In this document: positions 32,751 to 41,496 of the stretch, piece after piece
How the letters are laid out: the number at the start of each line of letters is the position of its first letter
Position numbering within the stretch: the stretch's first letter is position 1
NCBI RefSeq assembly: GCF_008271805.1
Contig: NZ_VSRY01000171.1
Span: 1-64,000, forward strand
DNA: 64,000 bases
Direction: 5' to 3'
Source of the DNA: Streptomyces sp. TRM49041
GTDB taxonomy: Bacteria > Actinomycetota > Actinomycetes > Streptomycetales > Streptomycetaceae
Notes under the pieces: generated by a model
Told to the model about the DNA's origin: nothing
The model's database searches: none
Seen by the model: only the letters and a program-made list of their open reading frames with translations
Made by a program: the position numbers and the translations under genes

Positions 32751-34169
32751 ATGCACACCACACCGCACACCGCCCCGCACGGCATCCCGGCCGGCAGACC
32801 CGCACGAGCCCGCCGCCGCCCCAGGTCCGTCCTCGTCGCCGCGACCGCCATAGCCGCCTGTACGGCCCTGCTGGCCACCGGCTGCGCCGGTGCCGGCGCA
32901 GCCGGCGGGGGCGGCGACGGCCGCACGGTCAACGTCCTCATGGTCAACAACCCGCAGATGCTCGACCTGCAGAAGCTGGCCCCCGTCTTCACCGAGGAGA
33001 CGGGCATCAAGGTCAACTTCACGGTGCTGCCGGAGAACGACGTCCGCGACAAGATAAGCCAGGAGTTCTCCAGCCAGGCCGGTGGCTACGACGTGGCCTC
33101 CATCAGCAACTTCGAGGCGCCGATCTACGGCCGCAACGGCTGGCTCGCCCCGCTGGACGACAGCGTCGCCGCCGACCCGGCGTTCGAGCAGGGCGACATC
33201 CTGCCGTCGCTCCGGCAGAGCCTGACCGGCGCGGACGGCAAGCTGTACGCGGAGCCGTTCTACGGTGAGTCGTCGTTCCTCATGTACCGCAAGGACGTCT
33301 TCGCGGCCAAGGGCCTCACCATGCCCGAACGGCCCACATGGCAGCAGGTCGCCGCACTCGCCGCCAAGGCGGACGGCGCCGAGCCCGGTATGAAGGGCAT
33401 CTGTCTGCGCGGGCTGCCCGGCTGGGGCGAGGTCATGGCGCCGCTCACCACCGTGGTCAACACCTTCGGCGGCACCTGGTTCACCAAGGACTGGAAGGCC
33501 GAGGTGAACGGCCCCGCCTTCACCGAGGCGACGCAGTTCTACGTCGACCTGGTGCGCAAGCACGGTGAGGCGGGTGCCGCCCAGGCCGGCTACGCCGAGT
33601 GCCTCAGCAGCCTCCAGCAGGGCAAGACCGCCATGTGGTACGACGCCACGGCGGCGGCGGGCAGCCTGGAGAGCGAGGGCTCCCCGGTCGCCGGGAAGAT
33701 CGGTTACGTACCGGCGCCCGTCGTCAACACCAAGAGCTCCGGCTGGCTCTACACCTGGGCCTGGGGCATCCAGAAGGCGAGCAAGAACCAGGACGACGCG
33801 GCGAAGTTCGTCGCCTGGGCGTCGAGCCGGTCGTACGAGGAGCTGGTGGGCGAGCGGCTGGGCTGGGCCAGGGTCCCGGCCGGCAAGCGTGCCTCGACGT
33901 ACCAGAACCCGCAGTATGTGAAGGTCGCCGCCGCGTTCGCCGAGCCGACCCGGCAGGCCATCGCGAGCGCCGACCCGGCCAACCCGGGCGTGCAGCCGAG
34001 GCCGACGACCGGCATCCAGTTCGTGGGCGTCCCCGAGTTCCCCGACCTCGGCACCAAGCTGTCCCGCGAGATCGCCTCGGCCATCGCCGGCCGCACCTCC
34101 GTCAAGGCGGCCCTGGACAAGGGCCAGAAGCTGGCCGAGCAGGTCGCCGCCAAGTACCGGAACGGGTGA
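32751..34169 (+). CDS. smoE: ABC transporter substrate-binding lipoprotein (sugar alcohol type)
   Basis: A 472-residue extracellular solute-binding protein (family 1). An Arg-rich n-region, a hydrophobic stretch and the lipobox LATGC (Cys45) mark it as a lipoprotein. The mature part has the features of polyol-binding proteins: GGYDVASISNFEAPIYGRNG, YGESSFLMYRKD, and the YTWAWGI segment. With two permeases, a zinc polyol dehydrogenase and a PfkB kinase downstream, a sorbitol/mannitol-type substrate is likely. The gene symbol is by analogy. Confidence 0.85.
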   Translation: MHTTPHTAPHGIPAGRPARARRRPRSVLVAATAIAACTALLATGCAGAGAAGGGGDGRTVNVLMVNNPQMLDLQKLAPVFTEETGIKVNFTVLPENDVRDKISQEFSSQAGGYDVASISNFEAPIYGRNGWLAPLDDSVAADPAFEQGDILPSLRQSLTGADGKLYAEPFYGESSFLMYRKDVFAAKGLTMPERPTWQQVAALAAKADGAEPGMKGICLRGLPGWGEVMAPLTTVVNTFGGTWFTKDWKAEVNGPAFTEATQFYVDLVRKHGEAGAAQAGYAECLSSLQQGKTAMWYDATAAAGSLESEGSPVAGKIGYVPAPVVNTKSSGWLYTWAWGIQKASKNQDDAAKFVAWASSRSYEELVGERLGWARVPAGKRASTYQNPQYVKVAAAFAEPTRQAIASADPANPGVQPRPTTGIQFVGVPEFPDLGTKLSREIASAIAGRTSVKAALDKGQKLAEQVAAKYRNG

Positions 34170-34175
34170 CCCGCC

Positions 34176-35156
34176 GTGGTCGACACCCTCACCCCCCGCC
34201 GTACGGAAGACGGCAGGGCTTCGGACGACACCGACCGGGTACGGGCCGCCGCCGCGGCCCGGCCCGGGCGGGCCATGGCATGGGCCCGGCGCGCCCCGCT
34301 GATGCCTGCCCTGGTCTTCATGGTGATCGTCACCCAGCTGCCCTTCGTGGCCACGCTGGTGATCTCCTTCATGGAGTGGAACTCGCTCTACCCCGACGAT
34401 CGCGGCTTCACCGGGTTCGGCAACTACGCCGCCGTGTTCGCCGACGCCGATCTGCGGGCCTCCGTACTGACGACCGTCTGGCTGACCGCCGGGGTCGTGC
34501 TGCTGAGCCTGTTGCTCGGCCTCGGCCTGGCGCTGCTGCTCGACCGGCGCTTCCGCGGCCGGGGCGTGGTGCGGACGATGCTGATCGCACCGTTCCTGCT
34601 GGTGCCGGTGGCATCGGCGCTGCTGTGGAAGCACGCGCTCTACAACCCCGAGTACGGGCTGCTCAACGGCACGCTGACCTGGGTCTGGGAGCTGTTCGGC
34701 GCCGAGCGTGCGCCACAGCCGGACTGGATCACCACCACACCGCTGACCGCGGTCGCCGTGTCGCTGATCTGGCAGTGGACCCCGTTCATGATGCTGATCC
34801 TGCTCGCCGGGCTGCAGTCCCGCCCCACCGAGGCGATGGAGGCGGCCCGTGTGGACGGCGCGGGTCCCTGGCAGGTCTTCCGCTATCTGACGCTGCCTCA
34901 CCTGCGGCGCTATCTGGAGCTGGCAGCGCTGCTCGGCTCGATCTACGTGGTGCAGAACTTCGACGCCGTCTTCACGCTCACCTCCGGCGGTCTCGGCACC
35001 GCCAACCTGCCCTACACCATCTACGAGACCTTCTACCAGGCGCACGACTACGGCCGCGCTTCCGCCGCGGGCGTGGTGGTGGTCGCCGGGACCATCGTCG
35101 TCGCCACCCTCGCCCTGCGCCTGGTGTCCGGCCTGCTGCGGGAGGAGAACGCATGA
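34176..35156 (+). CDS. smoF: ABC transporter permease, polyol type (first)
   Basis: A 326-residue inner-membrane permease of the MalF type with about six helices. The EAA loop for ATPase docking is EAMEAARVDGAGPWQVFRYL (~220-239). A hydrophilic ~45-residue N-terminal extension precedes the first helix. The start is GTG at 34176, 6 bp after the binding-protein gene; the stop overlaps the next permease by 4 bp. Confidence 0.9.
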   Translation: MVDTLTPRRTEDGRASDDTDRVRAAAAARPGRAMAWARRAPLMPALVFMVIVTQLPFVATLVISFMEWNSLYPDDRGFTGFGNYAAVFADADLRASVLTTVWLTAGVVLLSLLLGLGLALLLDRRFRGRGVVRTMLIAPFLLVPVASALLWKHALYNPEYGLLNGTLTWVWELFGAERAPQPDWITTTPLTAVAVSLIWQWTPFMMLILLAGLQSRPTEAMEAARVDGAGPWQVFRYLTLPHLRRYLELAALLGSIYVVQNFDAVFTLTSGGLGTANLPYTIYETFYQAHDYGRASAAGVVVVAGTIVVATLALRLVSGLLREENA

Positions 35157-36010
35157 CCGCCGCGATCACCACCAGAGGACCGGCGCCGCGGCGACGGGCC
35201 GGCTCCCTGTGGGGTCTGGCCGCCTGGGCCGTCGGGCTGCTCTTCGTCACCCCCATCGCCTGGATGGTCCTCACGTCGCTGCACAGCGAGACCGACGCGG
35301 CCACCAACCCGCCGTCGCTGACCGCCGAGCTGACCCTGGACGGCTACCGGGAGTTCTTCGGCGCCTCCACGGGCGCCAGCCCCTGGCCACCGCTGGTCAA
35401 CTCGCTCACGGCGTCCGTCGGTTCGACCCTGCTGGTGCTGGTGCTGGCGATACCGGCGGCGTACGCGCTGTCCATCAGGCCGGTCCGCAAGTGGTCGGAC
35501 GTGCTGTTCTTCTTCCTGTCCACCAAGATGCTGCCCGTCGTGGCCGCCCTGCTGCCGGTCTATCTGGTCGCGCAGAACCTGGGGCTGCTGGACAACATCT
35601 GGCTGATGGTCGTCCTCTACACGTCGATGAACCTGCCGATCGCGGTGTGGATGATGCGGTCGTTCCTCGCCGAGATCCCGGTCGCCATCCTGGAGGCCGC
35701 CCAGGTCGACGGGGCGCGACTCACCACCGTCTTCCGCCGGATCATCATCCCCGTCTCGGCCCCCGGCATCGCCGCCACCTCGCTGATCTGCTTCATCTTC
35801 AGCTGGAACGAGATGCTCTTCGCCCGGGTCCTGACCGGCGTGCGCGCCGTCACCGCGCCGGTCTTCCTCACCTCGTTCGTCACCAGCCAGGGGCTGTTCC
35901 TCGCCCAGGTCTGCGCCGCGGCCTTCGCGGTGTCCCTGCCCGTCCTCATCGCCGGATTCGCCGCCCAGGACCGACTGGTCCAGGGCCTGTCCCTGGGAGC
36001 CGTCAAGTGA
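35153..36010 (+). CDS. smoG: ABC transporter permease, polyol type (second)
   Basis: A 285-residue MalG-type permease with six helices and the EAA loop EAAQVDGARLTTVFRRIIIP (~182-201). The start ATG at 35153 is set by the overlap with the previous permease. No ATPase gene follows in this operon. In Streptomyces the shared ATPase MsiK energises many sugar importers, which would explain the gap. Confidence 0.9.
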   Translation: MTAAITTRGPAPRRRAGSLWGLAAWAVGLLFVTPIAWMVLTSLHSETDAATNPPSLTAELTLDGYREFFGASTGASPWPPLVNSLTASVGSTLLVLVLAIPAAYALSIRPVRKWSDVLFFFLSTKMLPVVAALLPVYLVAQNLGLLDNIWLMVVLYTSMNLPIAVWMMRSFLAEIPVAILEAAQVDGARLTTVFRRIIIPVSAPGIAATSLICFIFSWNEMLFARVLTGVRAVTAPVFLTSFVTSQGLFLAQVCAAAFAVSLPVLIAGFAAQDRLVQGLSLGAVK

Positions 36011-36996
36011 AGGCCGCCGTCATCACCGCACCCGGAGCCATCGAGATCGCCACGCTCGACGACCCCGCGCCCGGCCCGCGCGAGGTGGTCGTCGCCGTCG
36101 CGGCTACCGGACTGTGCGGCACCGACCTGCACATCCTGCAGGGTGAGCACGCCCCGGCGCTGCCGATCGTGCCGGGCCACGAGTTCGCCGGGGAGGTCGT
36201 CGCGGTCGGTGACGCGGTCACCGAACTCGCCGTGGGCGCCCGCGTCGCCGCGGACCCCAACATCTACTGCGGCGAGTGCCACCAGTGCCGGCACGGACGG
36301 GGCAACCTGTGCGAGCGGTACGCGGCGGTCGGGGTCACCGCGCCCGGCTCCGCCGCCGAGTTCGTCGCCGTACCCGTCGCCAACTGCGTGGTCCTGCCCG
36401 ACCATGTGGCATCCGCCGACGCGAGCCTCATCGAGCCGCTGTCCTGCGCGGTACGCGGCTACGACGTACTCCGCAGCCACCTCGCCGACCATGTGCTGAT
36501 CTACGGCTCCGGCACCATGGGCCTGATGATGCTGGAACTCGCCAAGCGCACCGGTGCGGCGAGCGTCGACATGGTCGACATCAACGCCGACCGGCTCGCC
36601 ACCGCCCGGCGGCTGGGCTGCAGCAACGCCACCACGTCGGCGGACGAGCTCGACCGCCCGCGCGGCTGGGACGTGGTCATCGACGCCACGGGCAACACCG
36701 CCGCCATCGAGGACGGCATCGCGCGGGTCGGCAGGGGCGGCACGTTCCTCCAGTTCGGCGTCTCCGACCAGGCGGCCCGCGCCTCCTTCGAGCCGTACCG
36801 CGTCTACAACCAGGAGATCACCATCACCGGTTCGATGGCGGTGCTGCACAGCTTCGAGCGGGCGGCCGAGCTGTTCGCGGCGGGCGTCCTGGACCCCGAG
36901 GTGTTCATCAGCGACCGGCTGCCGCTCACCGACTACGCGCACGCCATGGACCGCTTCCGCGCCGGTCTCGGCCGTAAGATCCAGGTGGTGCCGTGA
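36007..36996 (+). CDS. zinc-dependent polyol (sorbitol-type) dehydrogenase
   Basis: A 329-residue medium-chain alcohol dehydrogenase. The catalytic zinc site is Cys37 (TGLCGTDLH) with His59/Glu60 of PGHEFAGEV. The structural zinc site is intact (CGECHQCRHGRGNLC, ~90-104). NAD binding is at LIYGSGTMGLMMLELA (~164-179). It probably oxidises the imported polyol to a ketose, which the adjacent kinase then phosphorylates. The GTG start at 36007 overlaps the permease stop by 4 bp. Confidence 0.9.
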   Translation: MKAAVITAPGAIEIATLDDPAPGPREVVVAVAATGLCGTDLHILQGEHAPALPIVPGHEFAGEVVAVGDAVTELAVGARVAADPNIYCGECHQCRHGRGNLCERYAAVGVTAPGSAAEFVAVPVANCVVLPDHVASADASLIEPLSCAVRGYDVLRSHLADHVLIYGSGTMGLMMLELAKRTGAASVDMVDINADRLATARRLGCSNATTSADELDRPRGWDVVIDATGNTAAIEDGIARVGRGGTFLQFGVSDQAARASFEPYRVYNQEITITGSMAVLHSFERAAELFAAGVLDPEVFISDRLPLTDYAHAMDRFRAGLGRKIQVVP

Positions 36997-37934
36997 TGGT
37001 GACGCCCGCGGTCCTCGTCGTCGGCGAAGCCCTCACCGACGTCGTCGCAGCGGCGGACGGAACGCACCGCGCCCACCCCGGGGGAAGCCCCGCGAACGTG
37101 GCGCTCGGCCTGGCCCGGCTCGGCCACCCCGTCGAGCTGGCCACGCGGATCGGCCGCGACGCCCACGGCCGGACGCTCCGCGGCCACCTGGAGGCCAGCG
37201 GCGTCCGGCTCACCCCGGGCTCGGAGACCGGCTCGCCGACGTCCACCGCCACCGCGCGGCTCGACACGAGCGGCGGGGCCCGGTACCGGTTCGACATCCG
37301 CTGGGAGCTGCCGGAGACGGTACGGCCGACGGGGTACGGGCATCTGCACACCGGCTCCATCGCCACCGCCCTGCCGCCGGGCGCGGACCGGGTCCGGAAG
37401 CTGATCGCCGAGGCCCCGGACCACTGCACGGTCTCGTACGACCCGAACCTCCGCCCCGCCCTGCTGGGCCCGGCCGCACACGAACGTGCCGGTGTGGAGG
37501 AGCTGGTGGCCGCCGCCCACGTGGTGAAGGCCAGCGAGGAGGACCTGGCCTGGCTGTATCCGGACGAGGCCCCGGACACCGTGGCCGCCCGCTGGTCAGG
37601 GCGGGGCCCGGCCCTCGTCGTCCTCACCCGGGGCGCGGAGGGCGCCCGCGCCTACTGGGCGTCGGCGGGACGCCTGGACGTACCGCCCGTGCCGGTCACC
37701 GTCGCCGACACCATCGGCGCGGGGGACGCCTTCATGGCGGGCCTGCTGTCCGGGCTCCTCGCCGCCGGTCTCCTCGGCGACGGCGCCGCGCCGCGACTGC
37801 GTGAGGCGGCGCGCGGCACCACCGCGCACCCGGACCTGGCACACGCGCTGCGGCTGGCCGCCCGCGTCTCGGCGCTCACCTGCGCCCGCCCGGGAGCCGA
37901 CCCGCCGTACGCCAAGGAGGTGTCGCCCAGCTGA
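36993..37934 (+). CDS. PfkB-family carbohydrate kinase, probable fructokinase
   Basis: A 313-residue sugar kinase. The N-terminal GEALTDVV and GGSPANVALGLARLG (sugar-binding Gly-Gly), VSYDPNLRPAL, and the ATP/catalytic motif DTIGAGDAFMAGLLSG (~236-251, base Asp242) mark the PfkB family. It is the last gene of the polyol operon, so fructose or another ketose made by the dehydrogenase is the likely substrate. It starts at GTG 36993 or ATG 36996, overlapping the dehydrogenase stop. Confidence 0.9.
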   Translation: MMVTPAVLVVGEALTDVVAAADGTHRAHPGGSPANVALGLARLGHPVELATRIGRDAHGRTLRGHLEASGVRLTPGSETGSPTSTATARLDTSGGARYRFDIRWELPETVRPTGYGHLHTGSIATALPPGADRVRKLIAEAPDHCTVSYDPNLRPALLGPAAHERAGVEELVAAAHVVKASEEDLAWLYPDEAPDTVAARWSGRGPALVVLTRGAEGARAYWASAGRLDVPPVPVTVADTIGAGDAFMAGLLSGLLAAGLLGDGAAPRLREAARGTTAHPDLAHALRLAARVSALTCARPGADPPYAKEVSPS

Positions 37935-38020
37935 CGGTCCGCCGCTCCCCCCTTTCCCTGGCGGGCCCTCTGGGGCCCCCTGGGCCGCGCGCCGGCTCAT
38001 GGCGGCCGTTCGTCGTCCGC

Positions 38021-39454
38021 TCAGGACTTCGTGTCGTGGTTCATGGCGCGGAGGTGGCGCCAGACGGCCTTCGCCGCGTTGTGGCCCGACATGCCGTGTA
38101 CGCCGGGGCCGGGTGGGGTGGCGGAGGAGCAGAGGAAGACCGCCGGGTGCGGGGTGCTGTAGGGGTGGAGGGACAGGCGGGGGCGGAGGAGGAGCTGGAG
38201 GCCGCGGGCCGCACCGCAGGCGATGTCGCCGCCGACGTAGTTGGCGTTGCGGGCGGCCATTTCGGGCGGGCCGGCGGTGGCGCGGGCGAGGACGAGGTCG
38301 CGGAAGCCGGGGGCGAAGCGCTCGATCTGGCGCTCCATCGCCTCCGTGAGGTCGCCCTGCCAGCTGTTCGGGACGTGGCCGTACGCCCAGAAGACATGCT
38401 TCCCGGCGGGAGCGCGGCCCGGGTCCACCAGGCTGGGTTGAGAGGTGATCAGGAAGGGCGTGTCAGGGGCCGTTCCGGTGGACGCCTGCCGCAGGGCGGT
38501 CGCGATGTCGTGGCTGCCGGGCCCGATCTGGACGGTGCCGGCACGGCGGGGCTCCTCGGCGGTCCAGGGGACGGGGCCGTCGAGCGCGTAGTCGATCTTG
38601 AAGACCGAGGCGCCGTAGCGGTAGCCGTCGTAGTACCGGCCCAGTCCCGCGATGCGCGCGAGGGCCGTGGGCGAGGTGTCGAAGACGTAGGCGCGGGCGG
38701 GCGGCAGGTCGTCGAGTCGCTTGACCTCGTAGTCGGTGTGGATCGCGCCGCCCAGGTCCTTCACATACGCGGCGAGGGCGTCCGAGATCGACTGGGAGCC
38801 GCCGCGCGGGACGGGCCAGCCGTTCGCGTGGGCGGCGAGGGCGAAGACGAGGCCGATCGCACCGGTCGCCAGGCCGCCCAGGGGGGCGATGACATGCGCG
38901 ACGAGCCCGGCGAAGAGGGCTCGGGCCCGGTCGTCGCGGAAGCGGCGCATCAGCCAGGTGGACGGCGGCAGGCCGGTCAGGCCGAAGCGGGCGAGGGTGA
39001 CCGGGTCGCGGGGCAGGGCGGTCATCGGCAGGGACATGAAGTCCCGGGCGAGCGTGTCCCACCTGCCGGTGTACGGAGCGACCAGGCGGCGGTACGCACC
39101 TGCGTCGCGCGGGCCGAACGACGCGGCCGTCTCGGCGACGGAGCGGGACAGGACCGCCGCCGTGCCGTCGTCGAAGGGGTGCGCCATGGGCAGCGGTGCG
39201 TGCAGCCACTCCAGGCCGTAGCGGTCCAGGGGCATGGCCTTGAAGGCGGGCGAGCCGACGCCGAGGGGGTGCACCGCCGAACACGGGTCGTGGCGGTAGC
39301 CGGGGAGTGTGAGCTCCTCCGTGCGCGCTCCGCCCCCGACCGCCTCCCGCGCCTCGAAGACGGCCACGGAGAAGCCGCGGCGGGCCAGTTCGGCGGCGGC
39401 CGTCAGTCCGTTGGGGCCCGCCCCCACGACGACGGCATCGAGCATCGACGGCAC
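38021..39454 (-). CDS. FAD-dependent phytoene-desaturase-like oxidoreductase
   Basis: A 477-residue flavoprotein of the phytoene dehydrogenase/CrtI-like NAD(P)/FAD family. The dinucleotide fold is VVVGAGPNGLTAAAELARRG (~8-27), followed by EAREAVGGGARTEEL. The C-terminal flavin segment is CSSATPPGPGVHGMSGHNAA (~441-460). No carotenoid gene lies nearby, so the substrate is open. The GTG at 39454 is preferred because AAGGAG sits 7 nt before it; an ATG three codons in is the alternative. It converges with the fructokinase gene. Confidence 0.85.
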   Translation of the reverse strand: MPSMLDAVVVGAGPNGLTAAAELARRGFSVAVFEAREAVGGGARTEELTLPGYRHDPCSAVHPLGVGSPAFKAMPLDRYGLEWLHAPLPMAHPFDDGTAAVLSRSVAETAASFGPRDAGAYRRLVAPYTGRWDTLARDFMSLPMTALPRDPVTLARFGLTGLPPSTWLMRRFRDDRARALFAGLVAHVIAPLGGLATGAIGLVFALAAHANGWPVPRGGSQSISDALAAYVKDLGGAIHTDYEVKRLDDLPPARAYVFDTSPTALARIAGLGRYYDGYRYGASVFKIDYALDGPVPWTAEEPRRAGTVQIGPGSHDIATALRQASTGTAPDTPFLITSQPSLVDPGRAPAGKHVFWAYGHVPNSWQGDLTEAMERQIERFAPGFRDLVLARATAGPPEMAARNANYVGGDIACGAARGLQLLLRPRLSLHPYSTPHPAVFLCSSATPPGPGVHGMSGHNAAKAVWRHLRAMNHDTKS

Positions 39455-39539
39455 CTTCGGACTCCTTCGTCAGCCGGTGGCCAGGAGGGCCAGGATATTG
39501 CGCCGCACCGGACGGGCAGGCGCCGGGCGGTCGTTGTCG

Positions 39540-39569
39540 GTCACCTGACCCGTCGTCACCTGACCCGTC
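39540..39569. repeat. 15-bp tandem duplication upstream of the FAD oxidoreductase gene
   Basis: GTCACCTGACCCGTC occurs twice head-to-tail (39540-39554 and 39555-39569). The first copy with its preceding G forms the palindrome GGTCA-CC-TGACC. It lies ~85 bp before the oxidoreductase start and just after the stop of the upstream phosphatase gene, so it may be an operator. Confidence 0.6.
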
Positions 39570-39589
39570 GGTCCGTCATCGGGAGCGCG

Positions 39590-40420
39590 TCACTGCGCGC
39601 GGAGCAGGGATCGTATCCGTGCCGCCGTCGCCGCGTCCCGGGCCGCCGTGAACGGCAGGGTGTTGCCGCCCGTGACACTGAACGGGACGCCGTCGAGCGT
39701 GACGTGCGCGCCGCCCGCCTCGGTGACCAGGAGGAGTCCCGCCGCGTGGTCCCAGGCGTACTCCCAGGTGAACGCGACGGCGTCGGAGTCGCCGCGTGCC
39801 ACGGCCAGATACGCCAGCCCCGCCGAGCCGCACGGCCGGGCGTCGACGCCCTCCACTGCGAGGCCCAGGAGGGCGCGCTTCTGCGCGGGCGTGGCGAAGT
39901 CGGGGTGGGCCGTGGCGACCCGCAGGACCGCGCCCCGGGCGGGCGAGCCCGCCCGCAGCTCCGCGCCGTTCAGCCGGGCGCCCCTGCCGCGTACGGCGAC
40001 GGCCATCTCGCCCAGTGCGGGGGCGAACGTCCAGGACGCCAGCAGTACGCCGTGGTGGGCGAGAGCCACGAGTGTGCAGAAGCCCGGCTCGCCGCGGACG
40101 AACTGGCGGGTGCCGTCGACCGGGTCGACGATCCACACGGGGGCATCGCCCCGGACCGCCGCGTAGGCCGCCGGGTCGGCGTGGACGCCCTCCTCGCCCA
40201 CCACCACGGAGCCGGGCAGCAGCGCCGTGAGCGCCTTCGCCAGATGCGTCTCGGCGCTGCGGTCGGCGATGGTCACCAGATCGTGCGGACCCGTCTTCTG
40301 GTCGACCTCGTGCGCGGCGAGCTGCCGCCAGCGCGGCATCACCTCGTCGGCGGCGGCCGCGCGTACCGCGTCCTCGGCGGCGGACAGGAAACCGGAGTCG
40401 TCAAGCAGGTCATCGATCAT
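39590..40420 (-). CDS. inositol monophosphatase family protein
   Basis: A 276-residue Mg-dependent phosphatase of the IMPase/histidinol-phosphatase/CysQ superfamily. Metal-binding motifs are VGEEGVHAD (Glu pair), WIVDPVDGTRQFVRGEP (~95-111) and EYAWDHAAGLLLVTEAGG (~221-238). The ATG at 40420 is chosen because the upstream open frame is implausible. The substrate could be inositol phosphate, histidinol phosphate or an adenosine bisphosphate. The gene is followed by the FAD oxidoreductase 135 bp later. Confidence 0.88.
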   Translation of the reverse strand: MIDDLLDDSGFLSAAEDAVRAAAADEVMPRWRQLAAHEVDQKTGPHDLVTIADRSAETHLAKALTALLPGSVVVGEEGVHADPAAYAAVRGDAPVWIVDPVDGTRQFVRGEPGFCTLVALAHHGVLLASWTFAPALGEMAVAVRGRGARLNGAELRAGSPARGAVLRVATAHPDFATPAQKRALLGLAVEGVDARPCGSAGLAYLAVARGDSDAVAFTWEYAWDHAAGLLLVTEAGGAHVTLDGVPFSVTGGNTLPFTAARDAATAARIRSLLRAQ

Positions 40421-40764
40421 GCCTCCATCACACCACGCCCCGCTGACACCCGGGGTGTACGGACGGTGACGTGCGGTGATCTCAGGCGCCGACGGCGCAG
40501 GCTCGGCGACCACGGCGGGGTCCGGGCGGGACTCGACGGTCACGACGCCCGGGCGCGTGGTGCGCGGCCGGCCGGAGCTGGGGGCGGGCGCGCCGGGAGT
40601 CCGACACCGGCTTCCGGCAGACGGCCGCGTCAGCCCGGGCGACGACACGGGCGCCACGGGCACCCGCTCGGTGTCAAGATGTCGCTGTAGGACACGACAC
40701 CATCGGCCCCGAACGGAGCGTCCACGGAGGCGCGCCGCACGGCTCATGCGACGAGGAGGACCCC
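40421..40764. other. divergent intergenic region, no gene seen
   Basis: These 344 bp separate the divergent phosphatase and the unknown gene at 40765. Long open frames here are GC-bias shadows. An interrupted inverted repeat, GGTGTC (40670-40675) and GACACC (40696-40701), flanks the probable promoter of the plus-strand gene. An AGGAGG ribosome site lies at 40753-40758. Confidence 0.4.
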
Positions 40765-41496
40765 ATGGACGCCGTCGACGAAGGACGGCAGCAGCTGGAC
40801 GCGGTCAGTGTCCGCAACGCGAAGCAGACCCTCCTCCAGCTCCTCGGCCGCGCGGGGGTCTACTCCGGCGACGCGGAGGAGTTGATCGGGCTCGTCGAGG
40901 CGGGCGCCCTCGCCCTCGCGCACCAGGAGGTCCGCGTGACCGGGCGGGGCGCGCCGACGGAGAAGGGCGAGCTGTACGAGGCCGGCTGGCTCGACGGGGC
41001 CGGGGTCGTCACCGATGAACTCGGCCGCCTCGCCGAAGGGGCGCTACGGCGCGCCGTCGCCTCCGATCCGTCGGATGCCGCTCCGGACGCCCGCCCTCCC
41101 GTCAGGAGGATGCAGGTGGAGCGGGCCAAGGCGGCGGTCATGCCTCTGTACCTCTCGTTCACCGCCGTGTCCGACCTCGATCCCGAAGTCTCCGAGCAGG
41201 TACTCACCGCCGTCCTCGGCACCATGAACTCCAGGCAGCGCGCCGGATACGCCGGGCGGCTGGCGGAGTTCACCTCGGCCGACCGAGCGCGCCTGGAGCG
41301 CCTCTACGCGGAGTACGGGCCCGGCAGTTCCGTCGCCGTCCACGGCCGCTACTCCCTGGTCCACTCCCCCACCAGCGTCGCCGTACTGGAACGACTCGCC
41401 ACGGCGTCGTCGGCGTTGCGGGAGGAGTGGGACGCCGCCGAACTGCCGCCCGCGTGGCTGGACGGGCTCACGACGGCCTGGGGCTCGCCGGACTGA
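40765..41496 (+). CDS. hypothetical protein, Streptomyces-type
   Basis: A 243-residue soluble protein I do not recognise. There is no signal peptide or membrane helix. The N-terminal half is a charged helical region (NAKQTLLQLLGRAGVYSGDA, then EELIGLVEAGALALAHQEVR). The C-terminal half has a run of amphipathic helices (DLDPEVSEQVLTAVLGTMNS, then LAEFTSADRARLERLYAEYG). AGGAGG before the ATG supports expression. Its 3' end overlaps the 3' end of the convergent amidase gene by 29 bp. Confidence 0.7.
   Translation: MDAVDEGRQQLDAVSVRNAKQTLLQLLGRAGVYSGDAEELIGLVEAGALALAHQEVRVTGRGAPTEKGELYEAGWLDGAGVVTDELGRLAEGALRRAVASDPSDAAPDARPPVRRMQVERAKAAVMPLYLSFTAVSDLDPEVSEQVLTAVLGTMNSRQRAGYAGRLAEFTSADRARLERLYAEYGPGSSVAVHGRYSLVHSPTSVAVLERLATASSALREEWDAAELPPAWLDGLTTAWGSPD

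Noticed and set aside
40421..40747. N-terminal extension of the inositol-phosphatase-family protein
   Set aside because: The added 109 residues are low-complexity Arg/Pro/Ser. Family members begin at about the ATG at 40420.
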